Shown here one piece after another: positions 52,694-62,283 of a stretch of DNA of 64,000 bases. Every line of letters begins with the position of its first letter. The stretch's first letter is position 1. The notes beneath the pieces were generated by a model. It saw nothing but the letters and a program-made list of their open reading frames with translations, had not been told where the DNA came from and searched no databases. The DNA comes from Cardiobacteriaceae bacterium TAE3-ERU3 (lineage in GTDB: Bacteria; Pseudomonadota; Gammaproteobacteria; Cardiobacteriales; Cardiobacteriaceae): the NCBI GenBank assembly GCA_019218315.1, contig JAHUUI010000006.1, positions 62,001-126,000 on the forward strand, read 5' to 3'. A program made the position numbers and the translations under genes.

Positions 52694-53721
52694 TGCTTGG
52701 CCTTTTTCTCGCGCTGTATGCGAATGAGGTTTTGCACCGCTTTTTTGTGTGTTGCGTAGGTTTCACTGAATACATGGCCACCACGACCGTCAGCAACGAA
52801 AAAGAGGCTTTTTCCACTGTCTGGATGCACAGCTGCTTCAATGGCCGCTTGGCTGGGTAATGCAATTGGAGTTGGCGGCAGGCCGTGGCGAGTGTAGGTG
52901 TTGTAAGGTGTGTCTGTTGTGAGATGGGTGCGGGTGATATTGCCATTGTAATTGACTATACCGTAAATGACGGTTGGGTCCGTCTGTAAGCGCATGCCTT
53001 TTTTGAGGCGACGATTGAATACTCCGGAAACCAAAGCACGTTCGTTTGCCAGTTGAGTCTCTTTTTCAATAATCGAAGCAAGAATCAGCGCCTCATAAGG
53101 GGTTTTGATGCTGATCTCAGGATCACGATTTTCCCACGCCTGATTGAGTGCCTGTTCAAGCTTATTATGCAGGCGTTTTAAGATGGTGAAGTCTGAGTCA
53201 TTAGCGGTATAGAAGTAGGTTTCAGGTAAAAACTGCCCTTCGAGGTGTCCTGCTTCAATGCCCAATTTTTTGGCCAGTTCTTCATCGGTTACGCCGTCGA
53301 GAGTTTGGGTTAGATCTTCAGCTTCGCGTAGCTTGCGGCGTAGGTCGGCATATGTTGTGCCTTCTACGATAGTGATGCTGTGGGTGATGACGTCACCTTC
53401 TACCATACTTTGGTACAGCTCAGCAGGGGTATCCTGCATTTTGAGGCGATAGTCGCCAGCTTTTAGCAGCCCAGCATCACCGCGCAGCCGACCGTAAATC
53501 CGCAGTGGCCATGCTTGCTGGATAATGCCACGCGACTCAAGCTCATTAGCAATTTGCTTGAGATTGCTGCCGTTAGCCACATGAATAATGGTACCGCCAT
53601 GTACGCTGGGCGCAAGATGCGCATCCATGACTTGGCAGTATTGCCAGTAACCCAATGCGGCGATACCGATGCCGATAATCAGCAGCAGTATAAATAGGCG
53701 GCGAAAGATCTTGCCAAACAT
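52690..53721 (-). CDS. mltG: Endolytic transglycosylase MltG
   Basis: Inner-membrane enzyme that cuts nascent peptidoglycan and ends glycan strand growth; 343 residues. There is an N-terminal membrane anchor (LFILLLIIGIGIAALGYW, about 10-27), a LysM-like region around residues 45-100, and the YceG catalytic domain with EALILASIIEKETQ (catalytic Glu near residue 220), GVFNRRLKKGMRLQTDP and TYTRHGLPPTPIA. It lies nine bases after fabF and overlaps tmk. Confidence 0.95.
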   Translation of the reverse strand: MFGKIFRRLFILLLIIGIGIAALGYWQYCQVMDAHLAPSVHGGTIIHVANGSNLKQIANELESRGIIQQAWPLRIYGRLRGDAGLLKAGDYRLKMQDTPAELYQSMVEGDVITHSITIVEGTTYADLRRKLREAEDLTQTLDGVTDEELAKKLGIEAGHLEGQFLPETYFYTANDSDFTILKRLHNKLEQALNQAWENRDPEISIKTPYEALILASIIEKETQLANERALVSGVFNRRLKKGMRLQTDPTVIYGIVNYNGNITRTHLTTDTPYNTYTRHGLPPTPIALPSQAAIEAAVHPDSGKSLFFVADGRGGHVFSETYATHKKAVQNLIRIQREKKAKQ

Positions 53722-53730
53722 CGGCTGTGT

Positions 53731-54993
53731 TTAAATTGCTTTAAAAACGAGACTGGCGTTCGTGCCACCAAAGCCGAATGAGTTCGACAGTGCTGCACGA
53801 ATAGGCATTTGCTGCGCTTGATGCGGCACGTAGTTCAAATCGCAATCTTCACTTGGGTTATCAAGGTTGATCGTTGGTGGCGCTACTTGGTCGCGCAAAG
53901 CAAGCAGAGTGAAAATGGCTTCCATACCACCTGCGGCACCCAGAGCGTGTCCGGTCATGGATTTGGTGCTGCTGACCGCAAGGCGGTAAGCATGATCGGC
54001 GAATGCTTTTTTCATGGCGAGTGTTTCGGCAACGTCACCCGCTGGTGTGGATGTGCCGTGGGCGTTGATGTAGTCAACATCTTCAGGGTTGAGCCCGGCA
54101 TCTTTTAAAGCTTGGGCCATACAGCGAGCTGCACCACTACCATCTGTTAAAGGAGCAGTCATATGATGTGCATCGGAAGTCATACCAATACCTACCACTT
54201 CGCCATAAATATTTGCACCGCGTTTTTTGGCACTTTCAAGTGTTTCCAAAACCACAACACCAGCGCCATCGCCTAGAACAAATCCGTCACGATCTTTATC
54301 CCAAGGACGTGATGCCGCTTGTGGGTCGTCGTTGCGGGTTGAAAGTGCTTTAGCCGCAGCAAATCCGGCGATGCCCATCGCATTGCCCGCCATTTCTGCA
54401 CCACCGGCAATCATGACATCAGCGTCGCCCATTTGGATCATACGCACCGCTTGACCAATACTATGAGTACCAGTAGCACAAGCGGTTGCAGTGGCCAAAT
54501 TTGCACCTTTGATGCCGTAGCGGATCGAAAGGTTGCCAGAGATCATATTGATGATATTTTTAGGAACGTAAAATGGTGAAACACGCCGCGCACCACGATC
54601 GATTAACGTTTGGTAGCCATCGAGCATACCAGGTAAGCCGCCAATGCCTGAGCCAATAATGATGCCTGTACGCTCAGCCAGAGCTTCATCGCTGAAATCC
54701 AGACCGCTATCAGTAATTGCATCAATACCTGCGGCCATGCCGTAATGGATGAATACATCCATTTTACGTGCTTCTTTGGCATCGAAATATTGCGTAGAGT
54801 CAAAGTCTGTCACTGAGCCACGAAAGCGCACCGGTAGCTCACTGGCGTCATAGTCTGTAATAGGGGTAATGCCACTTTTTCCAGCAAGGATATTTTGCCA
54901 TGCCTGCGTTAACTTGCAGCCAACCGGACTGATGATGCCCATGCCGGTCACGACGACGCGCGGTACTGAGCGGATGGAATGCGTTTCACTCAT
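53731..54993 (-). CDS. fabF: 3-oxoacyl-ACP synthase II
   Basis: Condensing enzyme of fatty acid elongation, 420 residues. Catalytic Cys is in TATACATGTHS near residue 168, and the two His are in YINAHGTSTPAGD near 308 and SMTGHALGAAGG near 345, the Cys-His-His set of KAS II. I choose the ATG at 54993 after AAGAG; an upstream TTG is less likely. A terminator lies between acpP and this gene, so part of its transcription may come from the 234-base gap. Confidence 0.96.
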   Translation of the reverse strand: MSETHSIRSVPRVVVTGMGIISPVGCKLTQAWQNILAGKSGITPITDYDASELPVRFRGSVTDFDSTQYFDAKEARKMDVFIHYGMAAGIDAITDSGLDFSDEALAERTGIIIGSGIGGLPGMLDGYQTLIDRGARRVSPFYVPKNIINMISGNLSIRYGIKGANLATATACATGTHSIGQAVRMIQMGDADVMIAGGAEMAGNAMGIAGFAAAKALSTRNDDPQAASRPWDKDRDGFVLGDGAGVVVLETLESAKKRGANIYGEVVGIGMTSDAHHMTAPLTDGSGAARCMAQALKDAGLNPEDVDYINAHGTSTPAGDVAETLAMKKAFADHAYRLAVSSTKSMTGHALGAAGGMEAIFTLLALRDQVAPPTINLDNPSEDCDLNYVPHQAQQMPIRAALSNSFGFGGTNASLVFKAI

Positions 54994-55176
54994 AGTTTTT
55001 CTCTTCAAAATCTCTGAAAGTTGGTTAACTGCCTCAAAGCTAAGGCATGTGTGTGGTTAGATTTTACATGGGAAAGAAATAGGGTCAATGCCAACGTGTT
55101 TTGCGCATGGTCAGCCGTCTATTCTTTGTAAAAGTGTTGCTGTATTGAGCTGTATATCAGTGATGAATCTAAATAT

Positions 55177-55215
55177 AAAAAAAGCCACAGCAGTGGGACT
55201 ACCGTGGCTTTTTTG
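55177..55215 (-). terminator. Terminator between acpP and fabF
   Basis: AAAAGCCAC with GTGGCTTTT around a loop of about 15 bases; read on the minus strand it ends in seven T. It lies 12-50 bases after the acpP stop and would uncouple acpP from fabF. Confidence 0.85.
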
Positions 55216-55227
55216 ACTCAGTCAGTC

Positions 55228-55464
55228 TCAAGTATTGGATTTGACGTAGTCAATCGCAGTTTGGACAGTCGTGATTTTCTCTGCTTCTTCGTCAGGAATT
55301 TCGCAATCGAATTCTTTTTCCAGAGACATAACCAGCTCAACCAGATCAAGCGAGTCAGCGCCGAGGTCGTCAATGAAGTGTGCTTCAGGCTTGACCTGCG
55401 ACTCGTCAACGCTCAATTGTTCTGCGATGACGCTGATAACGCGTTGTTCAATGTTGTTGCTCAT
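55228..55464 (-). CDS. acpP: Acyl carrier protein
   Basis: A 78-residue acidic carrier of growing acyl chains. The phosphopantetheine Ser is in [11 protein letters not shown] near residue 38, followed by the [18 protein letters not shown] recognition helix. The size and very acidic composition are typical, and the place between fabG and fabF is the common one. Confidence 0.97.
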   Translation of the reverse strand: MSNNIEQRVISVIAEQLSVDESQVKPEAHFIDDLGADSLDLVELVMSLEKEFDCEIPDEEAEKITTVQTAIDYVKSNT

Positions 55465-55562
55465 GTGTGTTTTCCTTTGTTGGGTGAAAGCGCTATTTTA
55501 AGAGGTTTAAGCAATAATTACCAGTCACTTTTTAATTTGCCCGATAGTTCTGCTTAACTCTA

Positions 55563-56300
55563 TTAAATCATGTACATGCCGCCATTGACGTGCAGTGTCT
55601 CACCGGTGACGTATCCGGCTTGGGCGAGAAATACAGCTGCTTGGGCGATATCTTCAGGCTGACCAAGCTTCGCCAAGGGGACTTGCTCGACCAATGCCTG
55701 CTTTTGTGCTTCAGGCAATTGTTCCGTCATATCAGTGGCAATGAAGCCAGGGGCAATGGTGTTAACAGTAATTCCGCGAGAGCCTATTTCCCGCGCTAAG
55801 GACTTGGAAAATCCAATCACGCCGGCTTTTGTCGCAGCATAGTTTGCTTGACCTGCATTTCCCATAACGCCGACGACTGAGGCGATATTGATGATGCGGC
55901 CAAAGCGCGCTTTCATCATATCCCGCATGACGGCTTTGCTCAGGCGGTAAACGCTGGACAAGTTGGTGTCGATGACACTGTCCCACTGCTCAGCTTTCAT
56001 TCGCATAAGCAGATTGTCGTCAGTAATACCGGCATTGTTAATCAGGATTGAGACCGGGCCAAATGTGTCACGGATGGTTTTGATGGTTGCGTCAATTGCC
56101 TCAGCATCATTGACGCTGAGTACCATACCTTGACCTTTCCAGCCATTTTCCGTGATATGGGCGCTGATTTTTTCTGCACCGCTGTCACTGGTTGCAGTGC
56201 CGATGACGGTCGCACCTGCTTCGGCAAAGCTATTTAGCACCGCACGGCCTATGCCGCGGCTAGCGCCTGTGACGAGTACGATTTGCTCATTCATCTTCAT
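55563..56300 (-). CDS. fabG: 3-oxoacyl-ACP reductase
   Basis: NADPH-dependent short-chain dehydrogenase, 245 residues. The cofactor loop is VTGASRGIG near residue 10. NNAGIT is near residue 85, and the active site is Ser in NIASVVG (near 138) with YAATKAG (Tyr and Lys, near 151-155). The ATG overlaps the fabD stop (ATGA) with GGAG five bases upstream; an ATG two codons on is also possible. Confidence 0.96.
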   Translation of the reverse strand: MKMNEQIVLVTGASRGIGRAVLNSFAEAGATVIGTATSDSGAEKISAHITENGWKGQGMVLSVNDAEAIDATIKTIRDTFGPVSILINNAGITDDNLLMRMKAEQWDSVIDTNLSSVYRLSKAVMRDMMKARFGRIINIASVVGVMGNAGQANYAATKAGVIGFSKSLAREIGSRGITVNTIAPGFIATDMTEQLPEAQKQALVEQVPLAKLGQPEDIAQAAVFLAQAGYVTGETLHVNGGMYMI

Positions 56301-57229
56301 ACAGACTCCAGAGTTTCAATAATAACTGGTAATGCAGAGGGTTGATCGAAAGCTGTGGTTTTGAGTTCTTTGTTAATACGCTTGTTCAGTCCGGTTAAAA
56401 CTTTGCCTGGGCCGGCTTCGACGCAATAGGTCACGCCTTCAGCAACCAGCTTGTCAATACACTTGACCCACTGAACTGGCTTGTAGAGCTGTGCACCCAA
56501 AGCAGATTTGATTCCATCTACGTTGTGACGCTCTTGACCGTCGACATTGTGAATAATGGTTGTATTGGGCATTTTCCAGTGAGCGTGATCCAAAGAAAGG
56601 CTCAGCTTGGCTGCAGCGCCTTTCATCAGGCTGCAATGTGAAGGTATGCTGACCGGCAGCTCAATAGCGCGTTTGGCACCATGCTTTTTGGCACTTTCAA
56701 TTGCTGCGGCAACGCCGGCAACTGTACCTGCAATCACGACCTGACCCGGGGCATTGAAGTTGGCTGCCTGTACGGTCTCATCAACCATGGCGCAAATTTC
56801 AATCACGTCCTGATCTTCCAAGCCAAGAATAGCAGCCATACTGCCTTCACCATATGGCACAGCTTCCTGCATCAATTCACCGCGTTGGTGGACGAGGTCG
56901 ATTGCTTCAGCAAAGGAGATTGCTTGAGCAGCACATAGTGCGGTGTATTCACCAAGAGAGTGGCCAGCCATAAATACTGGATTGATATCAGTTTCGGCCT
57001 TGAGAATATCGAAGCAGGCGATACCTGCAGCAAGTAATACTGGTTGGGTAATTGCTGTTTGATTGAGTTCCGCGTTGTTATTTTCTTGTACGATTTGCCA
57101 AAGGTCTTTTCCGATGACTTCGGAAGCTTCGTCAAAGCGCTGCTTTACAATCGAAAATTGAGCGGCCATTTCACTCAGCATTTGCTGGCTTTGTGAGCCT
57201 TGTCCCGGGAAAATAATTGCTGTCGTCAT
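56297..57229 (-). CDS. fabD: Malonyl-CoA:ACP transacylase
   Basis: Loads malonyl groups onto ACP; 310 residues. It has IFPGQGSQSQQM at the N-terminus, the nucleophile motif AGHSLGEY near residue 91 and the His of SIPSHCSLM near 200. It overlaps fabG by four bases. The 221-base gap upstream separates it from fabH and probably holds a promoter. Confidence 0.96.
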   Translation of the reverse strand: MTTAIIFPGQGSQSQQMLSEMAAQFSIVKQRFDEASEVIGKDLWQIVQENNNAELNQTAITQPVLLAAGIACFDILKAETDINPVFMAGHSLGEYTALCAAQAISFAEAIDLVHQRGELMQEAVPYGEGSMAAILGLEDQDVIEICAMVDETVQAANFNAPGQVVIAGTVAGVAAAIESAKKHGAKRAIELPVSIPSHCSLMKGAAAKLSLSLDHAHWKMPNTTIIHNVDGQERHNVDGIKSALGAQLYKPVQWVKCIDKLVAEGVTYCVEAGPGKVLTGLNKRINKELKTTAFDQPSALPVIIETLESV

Positions 57230-57450
57230 CCTGTTTCTCCTAGATTATTCTGTTCTCAATACACTCTATTATGCCCAAACTGGAAATGAAATGGGACATG
57301 TCGCTAGGACTGATTAATATCGCATTACAGATTATGCTGGAGTTATAAGGCTTCACTCGACGGTGCTATATCTGTATAGACGTGACCTATAGAATCAGTT
57401 GTTAACCCGCATGTATAATCTAGGGGCTATACCGATATATCAATCAGAAC
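57230..57450 (-). other. 221-base gap between fabH and fabD
   Basis: No open frame or clear hairpin is visible. Most gammaproteobacteria have fabH and fabD almost touching, so a separate promoter for fabDG is likely here. AT-rich TATA-like stretches are present, but I cannot choose one promoter. Confidence 0.4.
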
Positions 57451-58419
57451 CTAGAATTTCAGGATGCAGCCGCCCCAAGTGAAACCACCGCCAAATGCTT
57501 CGAGCAATAAATTTTGTCCACGTTGTATTTTGCCACTGCGAACGCCGTGGTCAAGCGCCAGTGGAACAGATGCAGCTGAGGTATTGGCGTGTTTGTTGAC
57601 CGTGACGATAACTTTATCCATCGACATACCTAAATGCTCTGCTGTAGCGCTGATGATGCGTAAGTTGGCTTGATGCGGTACGAGGTAGTCAATGTCGTCG
57701 GCTTTGAAATCACAATGTTTAAGCAATTCTCCAACCAGGCTGGACAATGAACGCACTGCAACCTTAAATACTTCACGGCCTTGCATCTGAATGAAACGTT
57801 CACGTTCCTTGTAATCATTTGCAGAAGATCCAGGGCCTTGGGGAGCCCATAGTAATTCTTTGAAGTTTCCATCACTGTGTAACACACTGCCATAAATGCC
57901 CGGTTCATCACTTGCACCGACAACAACTGCACCAGAACCATCACCGAAGAGAATGGCCGTGGTACGGTCATCCCAGTTGAGGGCGTTGGTGAATAGTTCG
58001 GTGCCGACGACGAGGATGTTTTTGTAACCGCCACACTTGATGAATTTATCTGCAGTGCTCAGGGCGTAAATAAAGCCTGAACACACAGCCTGCATGTCAA
58101 AAGCGGGGATATTGTTGCATCCCAGGCGTGCTTGCAACTGTGTTGCGTTGCTAGGGAATAGGTGTTCTGGTGTTGAGGTCGCGACGATGATCAGATCAAG
58201 CTCAGCTGGCGTTATACCTGCGCTGTCTAATGCGCGTCTTGCCGCTTGCTCGGCCATATCGGTTGAGCTTTCGTTTGGTGCGGCCATGTGTCTTTGCTCT
58301 ATTCCAGTACGGGCACGAATCCATTCGTCTGTGGTATCCATTTGAACGCTGAGTTCATCATTGCTGACAATGCGTTCGGGCAGGTAGCTGCCAGTACCGA
58401 GAATTTTGCTGTAGATCAT
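57451..58419 (-). CDS. fabH: 3-oxoacyl-ACP synthase III
   Basis: Starts fatty acid synthesis from acetyl-CoA and malonyl-ACP; 322 residues. The catalytic triad is visible: Cys in [12 protein letters not shown] near residue 113, His in VPHQANLRI near 248, and Asn in [12 protein letters not shown] near 278. It ends with [13 protein letters not shown]. It begins six bases after plsX. Confidence 0.97.
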   Translation of the reverse strand: MIYSKILGTGSYLPERIVSNDELSVQMDTTDEWIRARTGIEQRHMAAPNESSTDMAEQAARRALDSAGITPAELDLIIVATSTPEHLFPSNATQLQARLGCNNIPAFDMQAVCSGFIYALSTADKFIKCGGYKNILVVGTELFTNALNWDDRTTAILFGDGSGAVVVGASDEPGIYGSVLHSDGNFKELLWAPQGPGSSANDYKERERFIQMQGREVFKVAVRSLSSLVGELLKHCDFKADDIDYLVPHQANLRIISATAEHLGMSMDKVIVTVNKHANTSAASVPLALDHGVRSGKIQRGQNLLLEAFGGGFTWGGCILKF

Positions 58420-58425
58420 GGGATA

Positions 58426-59487
58426 TTATTCACTGCTGGTTTGAGGTTGGCTGCGCTGCTCAGTATTTTTCTGATTATGGCTTTCGAGGTGTGTGCGGAT
58501 TTTCGCGATGACGTGGTTTTTGGTCTCCAGTCGCGCGATGTTAATCGCATTTGCGTAGGCATAGGCGTCAGCATTGCCGTGGCTTTTGATGACGATGCCT
58601 TGCAAACCAAGTAAGCTTGCGCCATTGTAATTGCGTGGATCAACACGCTTCTTGAGATTTTTTAAAACAGGGTAGGCAACAACTGCAGCCAGTTTGCTGA
58701 GTATATTGCGCTTAAATGCTGCTTCTGTTTGAAGCTGCAAAAATTTTGCGATCCCTTCAACGGTTTTTAATGCAACATTCCCAACAAAGCCATCACAGAC
58801 AACGACGTCAATTCCTTTTTTAAGGAAGATGTCGTTGCCTTCAACAAAGCCAATATAGTTGAGCTGGCTTTGCTCAAGCAATTTACCGGTTTCTTTGACC
58901 GTTTCATTGCCCTTGATCGCTTCTTCGCCAATGTTGAGCAAGCCAACTTGTGGTGCAGATGTACCATCAACCGCACGAGCAAGCTCTGAACCCATAACGG
59001 CAAATTGCTCTAGTTGTTCTGGCTTTGCATCGACGTTTGCGCCGAGATCAAGCCAGTGGACATGGCCATGTGCAGTCGGTAGGGTGGCGCAAATCGCTGG
59101 TCGTGAAATGCCGGGTAGCATTTTGAGAATATAGCGTGCAGATGCCATCAGTGCGCCAGTATTACCAGCGCTGACGCATGCATCAGCTTTACCTTCTTTG
59201 ACCAGCGTTATAGCTTGCCACATTGATGAGTCATTCTTGTGGCGTAGTACATTAGCTGGTGCTTCATCCATTTCCACAACTTGTGTGCAGTGGTGAATTT
59301 TACTGCGTGTTGCGTCAATTTCACTAAAGCGTTTGTGTGCCCGGATTGTCGCTTCATCACCAACGAGGATGATAGTGAAGTCTGGGCTCTGCGTCAGTGC
59401 GTGTGCGGCGGCTGCAAGCGTTGTATCCAGACCAACGTCACCGCCCATTGCATCAATTGCAATGACCGGCATGTGCTCAACAGTCAT
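58426..59487 (-). CDS. plsX: Phosphate acyltransferase PlsX
   Basis: Makes acyl-phosphate from acyl-ACP for phospholipid synthesis; peripheral membrane enzyme of 353 residues. It starts with MPVIAIDAMGGDVG after a five-residue lead, so the ATG at 59472 is an alternative. It has SAGNTGALMASA near residue 105, RPAICATLPT near 130 and VVCDGFVGNVALKTVEG near 230. It sits between rpmF and fabH, the usual order. Confidence 0.95.
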   Translation of the reverse strand: MTVEHMPVIAIDAMGGDVGLDTTLAAAAHALTQSPDFTIILVGDEATIRAHKRFSEIDATRSKIHHCTQVVEMDEAPANVLRHKNDSSMWQAITLVKEGKADACVSAGNTGALMASARYILKMLPGISRPAICATLPTAHGHVHWLDLGANVDAKPEQLEQFAVMGSELARAVDGTSAPQVGLLNIGEEAIKGNETVKETGKLLEQSQLNYIGFVEGNDIFLKKGIDVVVCDGFVGNVALKTVEGIAKFLQLQTEAAFKRNILSKLAAVVAYPVLKNLKKRVDPRNYNGASLLGLQGIVIKSHGNADAYAYANAINIARLETKNHVIAKIRTHLESHNQKNTEQRSQPQTSSE

Positions 59488-59496
59488 GGTGATGAC

Positions 59497-59700
59497 TTAT
59501 TCTTCGTCTTCGAAGTCGACGACTTCAGCAGGACGTACGATGGCTTGGCGGCCACGGTAGAAACCGTCTTTTGAAACGTGGTGACGCAGGTGACGCTCAC
59601 CGCTTTTGGTTTCAGTTGTGACAGTGGCATAGCCCAATGCGTCGTGAGTACGGCGCTTGTCACGCTTTGATGGGGTTTTTCGGTTTTGCTGAACGGCCAT
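59497..59700 (-). CDS. rpmF: 50S ribosomal protein L32
   Basis: A 67-residue basic ribosomal protein starting [20 protein letters not shown], with [18 protein letters not shown]. It lacks zinc-binding cysteines, so it is the C-minus form. A short acidic tail (VVDFEDEE) extends it beyond the E. coli protein. It begins two bases after yceD. Confidence 0.97.
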   Translation of the reverse strand: MAVQQNRKTPSKRDKRRTHDALGYATVTTETKSGERHLRHHVSKDGFYRGRQAIVRPAEVVDFEDEE

Positions 59701-59702
59701 GA

Positions 59703-60227
59703 TTAATGCTCCTTGGATTTCATCATCTCTTTTAGTGCTGCAAATGGGTGTTGTCTATCATCATCGGTTTCTTCTTCCGGTGAGGCGACTAAATCCACTG
59801 GCGGCGTGCAATCGTCATGTTTGGCGATCATCGGCATCGCTAACAGGACTTCCTCTTCTAAAAACCATGCCACGTCAAGTTCATCGTCGGCGCAAATCAA
59901 TGTTTCTACAGGGCCTTCAACGCGGTCTTCGAATTTTTGATCACGAATGACAACGTAATCAAAATCCCGATCAACCGGCATTTCCATTGCCTGTAGGCAA
60001 CGCTGACATTGCATGTTTAGCAACACACGGACGCGACCATAGACGTGTGTCTGGCCGTGTTCATCTAAATCTCCGCTAAGTTCGCCGTATAGCGTCTCAC
60101 CGGGTTCAGCCCATTGTTTCAGGGTGTGTGTTGCCACCAGCGGGAGGCTGCCTTCGCAGCTTCGCCGTGACCGGGCATAGGCCCATGGATCAATTTGGCG
60201 TGGCAGTGTGTCAATTGGATGGCGCAT
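59703..60227 (-). CDS. yceD: 23S rRNA accumulation protein YceD (DUF177)
   Basis: A protein of about 174 residues, the usual size, encoded before rpmF as in many bacteria. It has [17 protein letters not shown] with a CxxC pair near residue 72, the [19 protein letters not shown] acidic stretch and the [12 protein letters not shown] end. YceD is involved in 23S rRNA accumulation. I chose the ATG at 60227, since the family begins just before the basic proline-containing stretch; ATGs at 60230 and 60266 are possible. Confidence 0.88.
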   Translation of the reverse strand: MRHPIDTLPRQIDPWAYARSRRSCEGSLPLVATHTLKQWAEPGETLYGELSGDLDEHGQTHVYGRVRVLLNMQCQRCLQAMEMPVDRDFDYVVIRDQKFEDRVEGPVETLICADDELDVAWFLEEEVLLAMPMIAKHDDCTPPVDLVASPEEETDDDRQHPFAALKEMMKSKEH

Positions 60228-60333
60228 CATACTCTCAACTATTTGAAGTGTCAAAAATCCTACCATATCTGTACCAGATACAAGCCTTTGTGATGGTGAG
60301 ATCTGGTGATAGTCTGGTTATCTATTGTCGTTG

Positions 60334-61209
60334 CTATACAGGCAAACTGTAGCGTTTGGCGAAATACAGGTAGACCTGATCAGAAACATCGCGCATGACA
60401 TCGCTGCGCTCGCTGATCCAGTTGCCATAATTACTCGCGCGGCGGCTTTTTTCTATTATACCGGTGATGGTGTAGGGTACGGTTCCACCAAATTTATCTT
60501 TACAAGCAATGATGCCAGTGTCTCCACAAAGCATGGAGGTTGAGCCGGTTTTGTCGTAAACAGTGGCATTTTTGGAAACGAACTTGGTTGCGCTGCGGAT
60601 ACGGTCGTGATTAGGAATACTCATCATTTTTTTGAGGATATTCGAGCCGGGTAATTCGTTGCGCCATAAGGCAAGCAAGAAACGGTCATAATCAGCAGCA
60701 GATGCCTGGTTCTTATAGGTACGGCCATTTTCGGGAATGTATTCGACGATATTGATGTTGCGGAATATGTGTGGCGCTTCTTTTTTCAGCATCCATTGCA
60801 CACCTTGTGGGCCGCCAAGTCGTTTAATGATGTGGTTGGTGAATTCATTATTAGACTTGACGATCATTCCGCGCATTTCTTCCATAACCCTTGGAGAAAG
60901 AGGGTAAAGCTTGCTGTCTTTGGTGAAGTGGCACATCAGGTATGCCTGAATGACCATGTGTTTGACCATGCTTGCACATTGCATGGGGCGATCAGCATTG
61001 ATCGAAACGATTCTGGCACCTGATTGAATGTCTGTCACCGTCCATGCGGTCCGTTCATCTGCACTGACCCGGCCTTCGCGGCGCATTTGGGTTACTACTT
61101 GCTGGATACGTTGTTCGAGCGTGGTGTTTGTACGCGCAAGTAGTGGCGTTGTTGTAAGGCCAGTGGTGGTCAGCGCTAAGGCGCTTTGGAGCAAGGCGCG
61201 TCGTTTCAT
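60334..61209 (-). CDS. Class A beta-lactamase-like serine hydrolase, exported
   Basis: A 291-residue protein of the beta-lactamase class A fold (PF13354 type). The signal sequence MKRRALLQSALALTT has a twin-arginine look (RRALLQ). Active-site motifs: SMVK (SxxK, near residue 80), SNN near 119 (in place of SDN) and KTGS near 218. The omega-loop ExxLN motif with the deacylating Glu of true beta-lactamases is not obvious, so it may be a slow penicillin-binding hydrolase or an esterase. It lies next to ampD in the same direction, suggesting a cell-wall or beta-lactam link. Confidence 0.8.
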   Translation of the reverse strand: MKRRALLQSALALTTTGLTTTPLLARTNTTLEQRIQQVVTQMRREGRVSADERTAWTVTDIQSGARIVSINADRPMQCASMVKHMVIQAYLMCHFTKDSKLYPLSPRVMEEMRGMIVKSNNEFTNHIIKRLGGPQGVQWMLKKEAPHIFRNINIVEYIPENGRTYKNQASAADYDRFLLALWRNELPGSNILKKMMSIPNHDRIRSATKFVSKNATVYDKTGSTSMLCGDTGIIACKDKFGGTVPYTITGIIEKSRRASNYGNWISERSDVMRDVSDQVYLYFAKRYSLPV

Positions 61210-61270
61210 GGGGGTAGTCTGGTCATTGCAAAGCGAGGCATTCTAACAAATCTTACGTCAATGGAAAGGG

Positions 61271-61849
61271 TTATAAATGATCAAGGCGCTGTATTAGGTG
61301 TTTGAAATAACGCATATTGAATGCTGGCCCTGGGTCAGTTTTGCGCTGTGGGGCGATGTGTTGGTGTGTCGTGATGCGTTCGGCATTAATTTGCGGATGA
61401 CGGATCATAATGGCTTGAGTGAGTAAGGCGAGGGATAAATATTGGCGGTGTGTGTAGGGATGGTGGTCACAACCGTTGAGTTCGATGCCGATTGAAAAAT
61501 CATTGCAGCCACTTTGTCCCTCGTATTCTGATGCGCCTGCGTGCCATGCGCGGTCACAAGTTGAAACATACTGGGTAATGGCGCCGTCTCTTGTGATCAG
61601 GAAGTGGGCGCTTACTTGTAAATCCATGATGCTGTCAATAAATGGGTCTTCTCCTTGGTGCTGAGCGATATTGCCGGCGAAGAGTGCGTCAATATGTGTG
61701 GCGCCAAATACTCCGGGTGGCAGGGATATATTGTGCAAGACAAGTAAATTAATTGGCGCTGATGTGGGGCGTTGGTTCTGAAATGGAGAGTGGATATGGC
61801 GCGCGTTTAGCAGCCAGCCTTGGGTATCTATCAGCAATGGTTGTTTCAT
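61271..61849 (-). CDS. ampD: 1,6-anhydro-N-acetylmuramyl-L-alanine amidase AmpD
   Basis: Cytoplasmic zinc amidase of peptidoglycan recycling, 192 residues, normal length. Zinc ligands are His in LLVLHNISLP near residue 36, a second His near the C-terminus (THQHIAPQRK) and Asp in KTDPGPAF near 168. The VSAHFLITRDGAITQYV and RAWHAGASEYEG segments are also typical. By removing anhydro-muropeptides it normally keeps AmpR-controlled beta-lactamase low; no ampR is in the window. Confidence 0.95.
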   Translation of the reverse strand: MKQPLLIDTQGWLLNARHIHSPFQNQRPTSAPINLLVLHNISLPPGVFGATHIDALFAGNIAQHQGEDPFIDSIMDLQVSAHFLITRDGAITQYVSTCDRAWHAGASEYEGQSGCNDFSIGIELNGCDHHPYTHRQYLSLALLTQAIMIRHPQINAERITTHQHIAPQRKTDPGPAFNMRYFKHLIQRLDHL

Positions 61850-62139
61850 TGTATTGGCTAAGCAATTGGGTGGGATGTTTGACAGTATAGATGATGATTG
61901 GCTGTTGGGTTTTTACACATTTATTTATTGACATCGGCGTTTTTTCTCGAATCAGTATAGCTGAGTTATACACAATTGCAGCAGTGGTGCGCATTTGCAC
62001 AAATGCAAGTTTAAAAATTACTTACAGAACAAATGAATCTGTTAATAGTTTGTTTTTTAAGAATATTTAAATATCTGCTTAAATTCTGGGCAACTTGGTA
62101 AGTGACGATTTTTATTGTGAAAAAGAAGTAACGCAGAGG

Positions 62140-62174
62140 TTATTCACAAAGTTTTCCACAAGGAATGTGGATAA
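62140..62174. promoter_or_regulatory. Three closely spaced DnaA boxes
   Basis: TTATTCACA (plus), TTTTCCACA (plus, one mismatch) and TGTGGATAA (TTATCCACA on minus) lie within 35 bases beside an AT-rich stretch. This is the density expected at a replication origin or a DnaA-titrating or regulated site. Confidence 0.65.
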
Positions 62175-62242
62175 ATCATTGGCGGTATTTGAAGGGCTTT
62201 TTGCTAGAAATTGATGTGCCATGTATGTCATGTCATTGCTAC

Positions 62243-62283
62243 AAAAAAAAGTGCCACAACCAATGTGACGGTGGCACTTTATT
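62243..62283 (-). terminator. Rho-independent terminator of cysK
   Basis: Perfect 10-bp stem AAAGTGCCAC/GTGGCACTTT with a 13-base loop; on the minus strand it is followed by eight T. It lies about 55 bases after the cysK stop. Confidence 0.92.
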
